From: Thalassobacillus pellis
Lineage (GTDB): Bacteria > Bacillota > Bacilli > Bacillales > Halobacillaceae
Assembly (NCBI RefSeq): GCF_016908295.1
Contig: NZ_JAFBDO010000001.1
Location: forward strand, 1,054,001 to 1,118,000
Length of the DNA: 64,000 nt
Reading direction: 5' to 3'
This document shows positions 28,043-37,316 of the stretch, piece by piece. Each line of letters opens with the position of its first letter. Positions within the stretch are counted from its first letter, which is position 1. The notes under the pieces are model-generated. The model was not told the DNA's origin and searched no databases. It saw only the letters and a list, made by a program, of their open reading frames with translations. The position numbers were made by a program, and so were the translations under genes.

Positions 28043-28129
28043 AAAATGTTGGGACATAAAACAGATGAAATATGTTAGTTCACTGTTGAAATTCTTCACG
28101 TCAAACATGAAGTGGTTTTTTGCACAAGG

Positions 28130-28173
28130 AAAAAGGGTGATTTTCTTTGAAATTAAAGAAAATCATCCTTTTT
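28130..28173 (+). terminator. Strong hairpin terminator
   Basis: The arms AAAAAGGGTGATTTTCTTT and AAAGAAAATCATCCTTTTT form a 19-bp stem with one mismatch, a 6-base loop and T-richness in the second arm. Confidence 0.8.
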
Positions 28174-28224
28174 AAATTGACCGCTGTTAAAGTTTCTAAT
28201 TATAAACGGTTATGTCATGGTTGA

Positions 28225-28362
28225 TTCCACAAAGAGCGGGAGGTGGTGACGCCTGCGGGAACAGCGCGAGCCGAAGATCACTTGGTCAAGCGATTTTCTT
28301 GATCATCGCTTTAGGCCGTGCCCGCGGCAAGCATCCACCGGCAAGCGGGTAGGTGAGAATCA
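28225..28362. repeat. Intergenic repeat of the CCTGCGGGAACAGC type
   Basis: GACGCCTGCGGGAACAGCGCG ... GGCCGTGCCCGCGGCAAGC ... GAGAATCAACAA resembles, by memory, a widespread GC-rich non-coding repeat of Bacillaceae genomes. It is much more GC-rich than the surrounding spacer and has self-complementary CCTGCGGG/CCCGCGG segments. Confidence 0.6.
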
Positions 28363-28440
28363 ACAATCAAAACTTTAAAAAAATCCTTTCGATTATAGAG
28401 GACTTCTTTCTAGCTCCGATCAATCGCATGGCTTTTTATA

Positions 28441-28626
28441 TTACTTCACTTTTTTGATTAATGAAAAGGAATAGATTGCAGCCAGGCCAACAAGGATATA
28501 TACGATTCGTGCTACCGGACTGTCCATCCCGCCGAAAAGTCCGCCGACAAGATCCCATTGGAAGAGTCCGACCAACAGCCAGTTTAATCCTCCAACTATT
28601 ATCAAGATAAGTGCCAATACATTCAT
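28441..28626 (-). CDS. DUF378 small membrane protein
   Basis: The 61-residue protein has two transmembrane helices and the DUF378 pattern VGGLNWLLVGLF followed by ARIVYILVGLAA. No function is known. The ATG at 28626 is chosen because GGAAAGG lies 9 bases upstream; the upstream ATGs overlap the ribosome site. It is divergent from the bceR-like gene. Confidence 0.82.
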   Translation of the reverse strand: MNVLALILIIVGGLNWLLVGLFQWDLVGGLFGGMDSPVARIVYILVGLAAIYSFSLIKKVK

Positions 28627-28724
28627 TCCATTCATCCTTTCCAGTTTTGTATAACTATTGTTTAATTTATGTATAACCTTTTTCTTCACTCTTCAAACTT
28701 TTTACAACTAATAAAATACCTTCA

Positions 28725-28753
28725 ATGTGCAATCAGCTTACTTTTGCTATAAT
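28725..28753 (+). promoter_or_regulatory. Candidate promoter of bceRS
   Basis: TGCTATAAT at 28745-28753 is a consensus extended -10 with a weak -35. It is 25 bases upstream of the proposed TTG start of the response regulator gene. Confidence 0.6.
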
Positions 28754-28777
28754 TTCCATAGAAAGGTGGTGGTTCTG

Positions 28778-29467
28778 TTGTTTAAGATTTTCCTGATTGA
28801 AGATGATGCCTCCCTTTTTTATGAAATCAAAGAACGCCTCATCCAGTGGGAGTATAAGGTCCATGGAGTAGAGGATTTCAATAAAGTTATGGAGACATTC
28901 AGCTCCGTAGAGCCGGATCTTGTCATCATCGATATCCAGCTTCCGAAATTCGACGGGTTCCATTGGTGCCGGATGATTCGTGAGCATTCCAGCGTACCTA
29001 TTGTTTTCTTATCCTCGCGCGACCATCCGACTGACATGGTGATGTCCATGAATCTCGGAGCGGATGATTTCATTCAGAAACCATTCCATTTTGACGTATT
29101 AGTTGCAAAAATCCAGGCGATATTGCGCCGCGTTTATAACTACAGCAGCGAAGGACCTGCTTTGAGAACCTGGAACGGTGCTGCCATCGAATATGAACGG
29201 AATCGTGTCAAGAATAAGGAAGGAATCAGTGAACTGACAAAGAACGAAATGTTCATCCTGAAGCTACTGATCGAAAATAAAAATAAAATTGTCAGCCGTG
29301 ATGAACTGATGAACCGGTTGTGGGATGATCATCGGTTCGTCAGTGATAATGCTTTAACGGTGAATGTTAACCGGCTCAGGAAGAAGCTTGCTGAAATCGG
29401 TCTTGGGGATGCGATTGAAACAAGGGTTGGACAAGGCTATATCGCAATGGAACAGATGAATCCATGA
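28778..29467 (+). CDS. bceR: BceR-like response regulator (OmpR family)
   Basis: The 229-residue protein starts FKIFLIEDD and has the phospho-acceptor D52 in IIDIQLPKFDG, a conserved lysine in IQKPFHFDVL and a C-terminal winged helix (SELTKNEMFILKLL ... VNRLRKKLAEIG ... GQGYI). TTG at 28778 gives the standard N-terminus; GAAAGGTGG lies upstream. The gene overlaps the kinase gene by 4 bases. Together with the ABC transporter downstream this is the peptide-antibiotic sensing module typified by B. subtilis BceRS-BceAB. The inducer cannot be told from sequence. Confidence 0.9.
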   Translation: MFKIFLIEDDASLFYEIKERLIQWEYKVHGVEDFNKVMETFSSVEPDLVIIDIQLPKFDGFHWCRMIREHSSVPIVFLSSRDHPTDMVMSMNLGADDFIQKPFHFDVLVAKIQAILRRVYNYSSEGPALRTWNGAAIEYERNRVKNKEGISELTKNEMFILKLLIENKNKIVSRDELMNRLWDDHRFVSDNALTVNVNRLRKKLAEIGLGDAIETRVGQGYIAMEQMNP

Positions 29468-30474
29468 TCTGGAAGTTTTGTAAAGAGCGGTTAAGCTGGA
29501 TCCTATTCTTCCTATTCTTGCAGCTGCTGGCCGTGCTGCTCGCATACCTTGACACTACCCTGCCATTACGGGGAATGCTTTATTACGTTTTTCTATCGAC
29601 CCTGTTCTTTATCGTCTTTCTTATCATTCGTGGTAAAAAGGAATTGAAATTCTACAGGGAACTGGAGGAGCGGGAGGAAGATGCGGATATAACCAGCCTC
29701 CCCTATCCGGATAGTCCGTTTGAATCCATTGTTGAAAAGAGCATTACCGAGCCAGTGGAGCGTCTCCGGACAGAAATCCGCTCCCAACGTACGCTGCTGG
29801 AACAGGAAAAAGATGAGCTACTGGCCTGGATCCACGAGGTGAAGACACCGCTGACGACAATGCAGCTAATCATGGATAGAATGTCGGACCAGGAGCTCAA
29901 AAAGCAGCTGATGCGGGAATGGCTGCGGATCCATTTTTTACTCGACCAGCAATTACACCAAAAGCGGATTCCGACGATTGAAAATGACCTTTTCATTGAA
30001 AAAGTGAATCTTGAACCGCTCATCTTCCGTGAAATACACACCCTCCGTTCCTGGTGTATGCAAAAAGGCATCGGATTCGAAACTGATCTGCCGTCAGAAG
30101 CGGTGCTAAGTGATGGAAAATGGCTCGCTTTCATTATCCGCCAGCTGCTGACAAATGCGGTAAAATACAGTGAGGAAGGATCGGAGATCAAAATTATCAG
30201 CTTTTCCCAAAACGGCAGGGTGTCAGTGAAAGTTACCGATACAGGCAGAGGAATAGAGTCCCGTGACTTGCCGAGAATTTTTGACAAAGGTTTTACCTCA
30301 ACCACAAAGCATGAGGAAAATGCGGCAACGGGCATGGGATTGTATCTGGCTGAACAGGCTGCTTCCACCCTGCATATTACGATCGACGTTGACTCCACGC
30401 CAGACCGAGGCAGCACCTTCACACTCACTTTCCCCAAAGAAAATGAATTCCTGCACATCCAAGGCTTACGTTAA
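29464..30474 (+). CDS. bceS: BceS-like intramembrane-sensing histidine kinase
   Basis: The 336-residue kinase has two adjacent N-terminal transmembrane helices (about 12-28 and 38-56) with almost no extracellular loop, the hallmark of BceS-type kinases. A dimerisation domain carries the phospho-acceptor H124 in WIHEVKTPL and the ATPase domain has RQLLTNAVKYS, DTGRGIE and GMGLYLAE. Such kinases do not bind the peptide but read transport flux through the BceAB-type transporter. It overlaps bceR by 4 bases. Confidence 0.92.
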   Translation: MIWKFCKERLSWILFFLFLQLLAVLLAYLDTTLPLRGMLYYVFLSTLFFIVFLIIRGKKELKFYRELEEREEDADITSLPYPDSPFESIVEKSITEPVERLRTEIRSQRTLLEQEKDELLAWIHEVKTPLTTMQLIMDRMSDQELKKQLMREWLRIHFLLDQQLHQKRIPTIENDLFIEKVNLEPLIFREIHTLRSWCMQKGIGFETDLPSEAVLSDGKWLAFIIRQLLTNAVKYSEEGSEIKIISFSQNGRVSVKVTDTGRGIESRDLPRIFDKGFTSTTKHEENAATGMGLYLAEQAASTLHITIDVDSTPDRGSTFTLTFPKENEFLHIQGLR

Positions 30475-30551
30475 AATAATATAAAAATTAGTTATGGGGA
30501 AAGCCGGACATATTATTAGTCTTAGAAAAGGGGAAGATACTTACATAGTGT

Positions 30552-30579
30552 TTGACCCAGGAAACCTCCAGGATAAAAT
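30552..30579 (+). promoter_or_regulatory. Candidate sigma-A promoter of the quinone-reductase gene
   Basis: TTGACC (30552-30557) and TAAAAT (30574-30579) are separated by 16 bp, 35 bases before the ATG at 30614. This suggests the reductase gene is not only read through from bceRS. Confidence 0.6.
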
Positions 30580-30613
30580 ATAGACACAAAAAGCTTTAAA
30601 AGGAAGGGTATAG

Positions 30614-31171
30614 ATGGAAAATGTCCTCGTCATCAATGGACACGAGTATTATAACCATTCAAAAGGACATCTTAATGGAACTCTTTTTAATAACATTGTT
30701 GAGCTATTGTCTGCCCACTACGAAGTGAAAACGACAGTGTTACAAGAGGGTTTTGACAAAGGTGAAGAACAGAAAAAAGTTATATGGGCTGATTATGTGA
30801 TCTATCAGACTCCCATTTACAATTATAGTGTCCCCGCATTGTTTAAGAAGTATATAGACCAGACCCATGAACATGGGGTTTATTTTCGTGGAAATACGGA
30901 AGAATACGGCATCGGCGGGGGATTATTGTCAGGGAAGCGCTATATGTTTTCAACAACATGGAATGCGCCCTCTAAAGCATTCAACGACCGCAATGCTTTT
31001 TTTGAAGGCAGAAACGTGGATGACATTCTTTTTCATCTACATTTGAGCCACAAATATGCTGGTATGGAAGGGATGAAAACCTTTGCGTGTTTTGACGTCA
31101 AAAAAAATCCGGATATAAACTTTTACTTAGATGCTTTAGAAAAGCACTTGAGTCAATATTTCCATATTTAG
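30614..31171 (+). CDS. MdaB-like NAD(P)H:quinone oxidoreductase
   Basis: The 185-residue flavodoxin-fold protein starts with a strand and FMN/FAD-binding loop (VLVINGHEYYNHSKGHLN), then YVIYQTPIYNYSVPALFKKYIDQ, the contact region of the MdaB/NQO family, and KYMFSTTWNAPS-type residues further on. It should reduce quinones or similar electrophiles by two electrons with a flavin. It sits between the BceRS-like genes and the BceAB-like genes but has its own promoter and terminator. Confidence 0.85.
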   Translation: MENVLVINGHEYYNHSKGHLNGTLFNNIVELLSAHYEVKTTVLQEGFDKGEEQKKVIWADYVIYQTPIYNYSVPALFKKYIDQTHEHGVYFRGNTEEYGIGGGLLSGKRYMFSTTWNAPSKAFNDRNAFFEGRNVDDILFHLHLSHKYAGMEGMKTFACFDVKKNPDINFYLDALEKHLSQYFHI

Positions 31172-31204
31172 CTTATTGAAAAAAGAAGATCACGCTCCTT
31201 CTCA

Positions 31205-31236
31205 GGCTGTCGAGTAAATCTCGACAGCTTTTTTCC
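31205..31236 (+). terminator. Intrinsic terminator after quinone-reductase gene
   Basis: GCTGTCGAG (31206-31214) and CTCGACAGC (31220-31228) form a perfect 9-bp stem followed by TTTTTTCC. Confidence 0.92.
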
Positions 31237-31477
31237 TTTGTATACTATTTCGGATAGTCCCAAGGGCAAGCCTGTGTCAGAAACTCCGCTGATTCTAGCT
31301 CCTGTTCCGCTGATATCTCGCACGCTACCGTTAATGGAAAAATGAAAAATCCGATATCTTCGGGCATGAATGTACAGAAGGTGTGGCTGGCACTGGGCCC
31401 AGGAAAGGCACACAGCTCCTGGCGGTAGAAAACGCAGTTTGAGGAAAACTAAGAGTTTCTCCGCAATTAAGGTTAAA
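31237..31477. other. Gene-free interval before bceA operator
   Basis: No supported gene is visible. The stretch has GC-rich segments (GGCACTGGGCCCAGG near 31390) unlike the AT-rich leader that follows and may hold a decayed intergenic repeat. Confidence 0.45.
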
Positions 31478-31493
31478 GTGACAAAACTGTCAC
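31478..31493 (+). promoter_or_regulatory. BceR-type operator upstream of bceAB
   Basis: GTGACAAAACTGTCAC is a perfect inverted repeat and fits the known BceR-like motif TnACA-N4-TGTnA. It lies about 55 bases upstream of a possible -10 (TACAAT, 31547-31552) that has a poor -35, as expected of an activator-dependent promoter for the transporter genes. Confidence 0.85.
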
Positions 31494-31581
31494 TCGCATT
31501 TTCTTTTTGTTAGGAGAATGAAAGGACATGCAGGCCCGCAACCATATACAATAGAGTCACCAACAACTCGGGGGTAATCGA

Positions 31582-32343
31582 ATGACTGTATTGGAAGCAA
31601 ATAAAATTCATAAAAGCTATGGAAATAAGTTCACCAGGCAGGAAGTATTAAAAGGAATCGATGTATCGATAGATAAGGGAGAGTTCCTGACAATCATGGG
31701 TGCATCAGGCTCCGGAAAGACGACGCTCTTGAATGTGCTGTCATCTATTGATCGCGTCAGCCACGGGACCATACATATCGAAGGAAAGGAATTAACCGGA
31801 CGTAAGGAGAAACAGCTCGCCGAATTCCGTAAGCATCACCTGGGATTCATTTTTCAGGAATATAATCTGCTGGATACGTTGACCGTCAAAGAAAATATCC
31901 TGCTGCCCCTGTCGATTACGAACGCTTCAAAAAAAGAAGCCAATGCCAAGTTCACATCCGTTGCTTCTGAACTGGGCATTGAAGACGTCCAGCATAAATA
32001 TCCAAACGAAATTTCCGGCGGCCAAAAACAACGGACATCGGCAGCCCGGGCGTTCATCCACGAGCCGAGTATCATTTTTGCGGACGAACCGACTGGCGCT
32101 CTGGATTCGAAGTCAGCATCCGATTTATTGGATAAAATGAGTGAACTTAACCAAAAACGCAAGGCGACAATCGTAATGGTGACCCACGACCCGGTTGCAG
32201 CCAGCTACAGCAGCCGCGTCATTTTCATCAAGGACGGACAAATCTATACGCGGCTATATAAAGGTGACCAGACGCGTTCATCATTTCTGAAGGATATCAT
32301 GAAAACGCAAGGGGTATTGGGCGGGGTTCAATATGAACACTAA
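31582..32343 (+). CDS. bceA: BceA-like ABC transporter ATPase
   Basis: The 253-residue ABC ATPase has Walker [11 protein letters not shown]-loop FQEYNLLD, signature ISGGQKQR, Walker [13 protein letters not shown] and switch histidine VTHDP. It is of the MacB/BceA subfamily that pairs with FtsX-like permeases. It overlaps the permease gene by 11 bases. The BceR-type operator upstream indicates induction by the neighbouring two-component system. In the known system the transporter frees lipid II-cycle targets from peptide antibiotics. Confidence 0.92.
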   Translation: MTVLEANKIHKSYGNKFTRQEVLKGIDVSIDKGEFLTIMGASGSGKTTLLNVLSSIDRVSHGTIHIEGKELTGRKEKQLAEFRKHHLGFIFQEYNLLDTLTVKENILLPLSITNASKKEANAKFTSVASELGIEDVQHKYPNEISGGQKQRTSAARAFIHEPSIIFADEPTGALDSKSASDLLDKMSELNQKRKATIVMVTHDPVAASYSSRVIFIKDGQIYTRLYKGDQTRSSFLKDIMKTQGVLGGVQYEH

Positions 32344-34270
32344 TCAACTGATTTTACGCAACCTCCATAAAAATATTAAAAACTACTACCTCTACGTGTT
32401 TGCGCTTATTTTCAGTACTGCATTATATTTTGCCTTTGTCACGCTTCAGTATGACCCGGCCATGGATGAAACGACCGGATCTATTAAAGGGGCAGCCGCA
32501 GTCCGTGTGGCTTCGGTTCTCTTAATCGCTATCGTGGCCATTTTTCTCATTTATGCCAACAACCTGTTCATCAAACGCAGAAGCAAGGAAATCGGTCTTT
32601 TCCAGTTGATCGGCATGACAAAGAACCGCATTTTCCTGATTTTAAGTATGGAAAATTTTCTTGTCTATTTCGGTTCCCTTCTCATCGGTACGCTCTTTGG
32701 ATTTGCTGTTTCGAAGCTAATCATGATGATACTGTTTAAAATCATGGGAATCGATCAAGTGGCTAGCTTAAGCTTCTCTATAGCAGCATTTCTGCAGACT
32801 GTCGGTGTATTTACTGCTGTTTATCTTATCATTATGCTGGTGAACTACCTTTACATAAGCAGGCAGACGATTCTCTCCCTATTTCATATCAAATCGAAAA
32901 CGGAAGCACGAGAGAAAAGGATATCTATTTTCGAAGTAGTGATCGGCCTGTTCGGCATCGGTTTAATTGCGCTCGGCTATTATGTCTCCTCCCGGCTATT
33001 CAGCGGTGATTTTACATCGATCCAGGAACTGTTCACCGTCATGCTGTTCATTCTTGTCTCCGTCATTATCGGTACATACCTTTTTTACAAAGGGTCCGTT
33101 CGCTTTCTTGCCAACTTGATCCGGAAAAATAAAGGCGGCTATCTGAACATCAACCAAGTGCTGTCCTTGTCCTCCATCATGTTCCGTATGAAGTCGAATG
33201 CACTGTTGCTGACAATTATCACGACGGTGTCTGCCCTTGCAATCGGGTTATTATCACTAAGCTATATTTCTTACTATTCTGCTGGAAAAACTGCTGAAAG
33301 CAATACACCGGCAGATTTCAGCTTCGTAAACGAAGAAGACTTGTCAGTATTTACCTCCGCTTTAAAAGAGGAGGGAATCCCGTTCAACAAGGAAACCATC
33401 AAAGTGTTAGTAGCAAAAGTCAAAATCGATGACATCGTGAATGGGTCAGCAGCAAGTCTCCCAGTCGAAGACGGAGTATTGCCTATGCCGATTGTCAGCG
33501 ACGCGTCCATTCCGAAACTAAATGTCGGAGAAAATCAAATTTTGTTCACTGGTTACAGTGACGCCATGAAGCAAATAGTCCAGTTCTCAAGCTCAGGGAC
33601 CATTGTCCTTCATACTGCTACTCAATCTTTTAAGCAGCAATACATGGGACTTGCAAAGGAAGATGTCTTATCCGGATATTTCACAAAAGGGCGTCCGACA
33701 GTCGTTGTAGACAAGGCATTGTTTGAGAAGATAGCCCAGGACCTCAACAAGGAGCTGCAATTTAATGCGGACTATGCCGGGATTAATGTGCAGGATGAAG
33801 ATATAAAAATAGCTAATGATATTTTCCAAAGCCTGGAGGGGATCCAGAGATCTGGAAACTCCTCCCAGTTTGCCCTGTTGAACAGGCAAAAAGAGAACAT
33901 GGGACTGATTATGTTCATTGTTGGTTTTCTTGGGTTGACATTCCTGATCACCTCTGGGTGTATCCTTTACTTTAAGCAGATGGATGAAGGCGACGAAGAA
34001 CGTCCAAATTATACGATTTTGAGAAAACTCGGCTATACCAGAGGTGATCTGTTAAAAGGAATCCAGGGTAAACAAGTATTCAACTTTGGTATTCCCCTCA
34101 TCATTGGCCTGTTCCACAGTTACTTTGCAGTCCAATCAGGCTGGTTTCTTTTTGGGACCGAGCTCTGGGCACCAATGTTTATTGTTATGGGGCTGTACGC
34201 CGGTCTCTATTCCATTTTTGGGGTCTTGTCGGTACTTTATTATAAAAAAGTCATCCGTCATTCCTTGTAG
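32333..34270 (+). CDS. bceB: BceB-like ABC transporter permease
   Basis: The 645-residue permease has about ten transmembrane helices in the 1+3+2+1+3-like BceB layout: an N-terminal block (residues ~15-70 and 95-175), a middle pair (~200-255), one at ~285-310, a large extracellular domain (~315-510) and three C-terminal helices. FtsX-family permeases with this big extracellular loop serve as peptide-antibiotic resistance and sensing transporters. GGGG lies upstream of the ATG within bceA. Confidence 0.9.
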   Translation: MNTNQLILRNLHKNIKNYYLYVFALIFSTALYFAFVTLQYDPAMDETTGSIKGAAAVRVASVLLIAIVAIFLIYANNLFIKRRSKEIGLFQLIGMTKNRIFLILSMENFLVYFGSLLIGTLFGFAVSKLIMMILFKIMGIDQVASLSFSIAAFLQTVGVFTAVYLIIMLVNYLYISRQTILSLFHIKSKTEAREKRISIFEVVIGLFGIGLIALGYYVSSRLFSGDFTSIQELFTVMLFILVSVIIGTYLFYKGSVRFLANLIRKNKGGYLNINQVLSLSSIMFRMKSNALLLTIITTVSALAIGLLSLSYISYYSAGKTAESNTPADFSFVNEEDLSVFTSALKEEGIPFNKETIKVLVAKVKIDDIVNGSAASLPVEDGVLPMPIVSDASIPKLNVGENQILFTGYSDAMKQIVQFSSSGTIVLHTATQSFKQQYMGLAKEDVLSGYFTKGRPTVVVDKALFEKIAQDLNKELQFNADYAGINVQDEDIKIANDIFQSLEGIQRSGNSSQFALLNRQKENMGLIMFIVGFLGLTFLITSGCILYFKQMDEGDEERPNYTILRKLGYTRGDLLKGIQGKQVFNFGIPLIIGLFHSYFAVQSGWFLFGTELWAPMFIVMGLYAGLYSIFGVLSVLYYKKVIRHSL

Positions 34271-34334
34271 GACAATTAGCCCCACCGCCTTTGGGGGTGC
34301 TACTGAAAAGGTAAAAAAGGATATGATTTTTATA

Positions 34335-34377
34335 AAGGGCTGTCCATAAGTCTATGACTAATTGGGGCAGTCTTTTC
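34335..34377 (+). terminator. Terminator-like palindrome after bceB
   Basis: AAGGGCTGTCC(A)TAAG ... GGGGCAGTCTTTTC forms an imperfect stem with CATAAGTCTATGACTAATT as loop and partial extra pairing; T-run at the end. Similar palindromes are common intergenic elements in relatives. Confidence 0.6.
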
Positions 34378-34725
34378 TATAATTGTTGATACCAGAAAAG
34401 TATGGTTGGGAAACGACTCCCTATCCGCAGGGAAGATGACAAAATTCTCCTCGGGCATCGTCAGCCTTTACTCTCCTGCAGGGAGTTTCATCGTTTCCAT
34501 GCCCGAATTGGCAATCAACAATGCAAAGATTTTCTTTTTCAGGTACTAAAAAACGGCAAGCATCCGTCGGTAAGCGATTCATGAGAACAGCTCTTTTCGA
34601 TTTTAAAAAATTTTTCAGTATCCCTATTCGATGACCAGGGTCTTTTTTATACATAGGCGCATGCTGGTAGGATGTTGTTTCCAGCTTTGATATAGTAAAA
34701 GGATAGAAAGTTCGAGGTGACTGGA
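34378..34725. other. Gene-free interval holding a palindromic repeat element
   Basis: The interval holds the 90-bp element at 34409-34498 and an AT-rich tail leading to the Nudix gene. No coding frame with a ribosome site was found before 34726. Confidence 0.6.
34409..34498. repeat. Palindromic intergenic element bounded by GGAAACGA/TCGTTTCC
   Basis: The 8-bp ends are inverted repeats. Inside, ACTCCCT(A)TCCGCAGGGA and CTCCTGCAGGGAGT are each self-complementary, and GATGAC pairs with GTC(A)..-type bases near the centre. It looks like a non-coding repeat that folds into a multi-hairpin structure. Confidence 0.65.
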
Positions 34726-35346
34726 ATGGACATAAAGAAAAAACTCAAAAACCACACCCCTACCGTGCTTGGCAGCAAGGAGTTCGCAAAGTTCGCAGTC
34801 CTTTTGCCACTTATCGAGCACGAGAAGGAACCCCATGTCCTGTTTGAAGTACGCTCCCATCAAATGCGGCGACAGCCAGGTGAAATCTGTTTTCCCGGCG
34901 GCAGAATCGAAGGAGAGGATACGACGGCGAAGGAAGCAGCTCTCAGGGAAACAAAGGAAGAATTAGGAATCGGGGAAGAACACCTTTCTGATGCCTATCC
35001 CCTGGATTACCTTGTCTCCCCGTTTGGCATGATCGTTTATCCTTTTGCCGGTTATTTGGACGTCACTACATCCAACCTTAAACCAAATCCGATGGAAGTC
35101 AGTGAAGTATTTACGGTCCCGCTCTCATTTTTTAAAAAGACAAAGCCGGATATCCACCACGTCAACTTCCAGGCCAGCCCGGAAGAAAACTTTCCTTTTG
35201 ATCTGATTCCATTCGGAAAGGATTATAATTGGCGTTCCCGCAGTCTTGAAGAGTATTTCTATGTATATGGCGATAAGGTGATCTGGGGCATGACAGCCCG
35301 GATTCTTGCCCATTTTATCGACCTGATTACATCTGATAGAACTTAA
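34726..35346 (+). CDS. Nudix hydrolase, CoA pyrophosphatase-like
   Basis: The 206-residue protein has a complete Nudix box (GGRIEGEDTTAKEAALRET, then KEELGI) preceded by HQMRRQPGEICFPGG, the pattern of the NudL/YeaB CoA-diphosphatase subfamily. It probably cleaves CoA or related nucleotide diphosphates, with magnesium bound by the box glutamates. ATG at 34726 is preferred, 7 bases after GAGGT; a GTG three codons upstream overlaps that site. Confidence 0.88.
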   Translation: MDIKKKLKNHTPTVLGSKEFAKFAVLLPLIEHEKEPHVLFEVRSHQMRRQPGEICFPGGRIEGEDTTAKEAALRETKEELGIGEEHLSDAYPLDYLVSPFGMIVYPFAGYLDVTTSNLKPNPMEVSEVFTVPLSFFKKTKPDIHHVNFQASPEENFPFDLIPFGKDYNWRSRSLEEYFYVYGDKVIWGMTARILAHFIDLITSDRT

Positions 35347-35364
35347 ATTAATTGTCAGTCCCAA

Positions 35365-35399
35365 AAATAAAAAAGCTCCAGACCCATGGGGCCGGAGCA
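35365..35399 (-). terminator. Terminator of the sugar transporter operon
   Basis: On the minus strand GCTCCGGCCCCATGGGTCTGGAGC forms a stem with a near-perfect centre and is followed by TTTTTTATTTTT. It is 9 bp past the lacI-family gene stop. Confidence 0.88.
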
Positions 35400-35407
35400 A
35401 ATACAAA

Positions 35408-36397
35408 TCATTTATTTTTTACCGATTGCCGTTCAATAAAGTCCGTAGCGAGCTTATACGTTTTCTCTACTTCTTCCCCGGCAAGCATCTGGAAAATCAG
35501 ATGGACGGCCAGGGAACCGGCTTCATACTTCGGCTGGCGGATGGTCGTCAGCGGCGGCTGGACATAAGAGGATATCTGGATATCATCAAACCCGATGATG
35601 GAAATATCTTCTGGCACTCGGATATTCTTCTCCTGGAAAGCCTGAAGTCCTCCTAAAGCCATTTCGTCATTGGCATAAAAGATTCCGTCAGGGAGGTTCT
35701 GCTGGGCAATCAGCGTTTTCGTCGCCCGGTAGCCCCCTTCCCTGGTGAAATTCCCTGTAAGCTTCCACCGTGACTGGTAGGTGACATCAAAATCTGTCAG
35801 CGCCTGGCGGTAACCTTTGAAACGTTCCTCGTTGTCATGGGAATCCAGCGGCCCGCTCACATAAGCGATGGAACGATGGCCTTTTTCCAGCATATAGCTG
35901 GCTGCATCATATCCTCCCTTGTAGTTGTTTACCTCCGCATGGATGACGTACGGGCTGTCCACTTTTCTATCTAATACAACAATGGGAAAGTCCTTCCTTG
36001 CTGAAGCCTTAATCACATCTGTAGTGATATTATTCGCAAGGACGATTGCCCCATCGACTCTCTTTTCTTTCAAAAATTTAGTCGCCGTTGACTTAGGTCC
36101 GCCTACTGAACTGCAGGCGACCAGATCGAAACCGTTCGATACGGTCACATCTTGTACCCCTTTTATCAATTCAGAAAAATAAGGGCCGGATAAATCGCTC
36201 AATATCAACGCGATTGTATTCGTTTTCGCCCTTTTCAAATCAGAGGCGAAGCCATTTTTCTGGTAGTTCAATTCCTGTGCCGCCTTCAGCACCTTTTCTA
36301 CGGTCGCAGAACTGACCTTGTTGATTCCGTTCAAAGCATACGATGCTGTCGATACAGCGACACCGGCTTTTTTGGCAACATCCTTGATCGTAGCCAA
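35408..36397 (-). CDS. LacI-family transcriptional repressor of the sugar cluster
   Basis: The 329-residue protein has an N-terminal HTH (TIKDVAKKAGVAVSTASYAL) with hinge helix (EKVLKAAQELNY) and a periplasmic-binding-protein-like sensor domain with DFPIVVLDRKV, ISIIGFDDIQI and PPLTTIRQP. The start is TTG with GAGGGGG 7 bases upstream. It is the last gene of the operon carrying the ABC importer. Two identical 13-bp palindromes in the importer/beta-glucosidase promoter region are its most likely operators, making it an autoregulated repressor relieved by a beta-glucoside or its phosphate-free disaccharide. Confidence 0.9.
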   Translation of the reverse strand: MATIKDVAKKAGVAVSTASYALNGINKVSSATVEKVLKAAQELNYQKNGFASDLKRAKTNTIALILSDLSGPYFSELIKGVQDVTVSNGFDLVACSSVGGPKSTATKFLKEKRVDGAIVLANNITTDVIKASARKDFPIVVLDRKVDSPYVIHAEVNNYKGGYDAASYMLEKGHRSIAYVSGPLDSHDNEERFKGYRQALTDFDVTYQSRWKLTGNFTREGGYRATKTLIAQQNLPDGIFYANDEMALGGLQAFQEKNIRVPEDISIIGFDDIQISSYVQPPLTTIRQPKYEAGSLAVHLIFQMLAGEEVEKTYKLATDFIERQSVKNK

Positions 36398-36467
36398 ACC
36401 TTCACCCCCTCTATTACCGTAACAGCTTCTATCATTATTTTACATGTATTACAGCAGTGGCATGCAC

Positions 36468-37298
36468 TTATTTGATTCCTGACATGGTAAAGCCTTCGAC
36501 GATGTATTTCTGGAAAAAGGCGAAAATGATGATAATCGGCACCACCATAAATGCCGCTCCCGCCATTTGCAAGGCAAAGTTATTGGCATACTGGCCTTGG
36601 AGGAGGGACAACCCGACGGATAACGTATAAAGACTCTCATCGTTTGCAATAATCAACGGCCAGAGGAAGCTGTTCCATCCTGCAATGAATGTCAATATTC
36701 CCTGAACAGCGAAAATCGGCTTCGCAATCGGGATGACCAGCCGGAAGAAAATGTACCATTCCCCCGCCCCATCAAGCCGTGCCGCTTCAATCAAATCATC
36801 GGGTATGGTCGTCATGAACTGGCGGAACAAGAAAATACTGAAGGCCACGGCCAATCCCGGCAGAACGATACCTGTCATTGTATTGGTCAGACCCATGGCA
36901 TTTAGAATCAAGTAAACAGGAATCATCGTAACCTGGCCAGGAATCATCATCGTGGCCAGCACGAGATAGAAAACCTTTTCCCTGCCTTTGAAATCATATT
37001 TGGCAAATCCATATCCGGCCATGGCATTGAACAATAACCCGATAAATGAGAAAAACACGATGACCAATGTGTTTCTTAAATAGACAGCAAAGTTCATATT
37101 GGTGAATAGATTTATATAATTTTCAATAGTGGGGTTATCAGGAATGATCGTCGGCGGAATCGCCAGCACTTCACTTTCCGGCTTGAATGAACTTGAAATC
37201 ATCCATAAAAAAGGGATAGATACGAGTATCCCGCCAAAAACAAGAATGCATGTGACGATTGCTTTTTCCGTCCTGCTCTTTTTCGTCGCTGCAGCCAT
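36468..37298 (-). CDS. Sugar ABC transporter permease (MalG type)
   Basis: The 276-residue protein has six transmembrane helices and the binding-protein-dependent transport EAA loop (DDLIEAARLDGAGEWYIFFRLVIP). It is of the MalG/AraQ branch with the late signature AGWNSFLWPL. It pairs with the upstream MalF-type permease, 18 bp away. No ATPase gene is in the cluster, so a shared MsmX/MalK-type ATPase elsewhere must energise it, as is common in Bacilli. Confidence 0.92.
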   Translation of the reverse strand: MAAATKKSRTEKAIVTCILVFGGILVSIPFLWMISSSFKPESEVLAIPPTIIPDNPTIENYINLFTNMNFAVYLRNTLVIVFFSFIGLLFNAMAGYGFAKYDFKGREKVFYLVLATMMIPGQVTMIPVYLILNAMGLTNTMTGIVLPGLAVAFSIFLFRQFMTTIPDDLIEAARLDGAGEWYIFFRLVIPIAKPIFAVQGILTFIAGWNSFLWPLIIANDESLYTLSVGLSLLQGQYANNFALQMAGAAFMVVPIIIIFAFFQKYIVEGFTMSGIK

Positions 37299-37316
37299 TT
37301 ACTCCACTCCTCTCTA

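Larger units (their letters stand above)
28043..28440. other. Gene-free interval with terminator and a Bacillaceae-type intergenic repeat
   Basis: Besides the terminator hairpin (28130-28173) and the repeat (28225-28362), the interval contains ATGTTGGGACATAAAA just after the DoxX stop, a motif repeated as ATGTTGGGACCTAAAA at 55693-55709. No coding frame is supported. Confidence 0.65.

Noticed and set aside
34409-34498. Complete insertion sequence
   Set aside because: It is about 90 bp, has no transposase frame and no target duplication visible.
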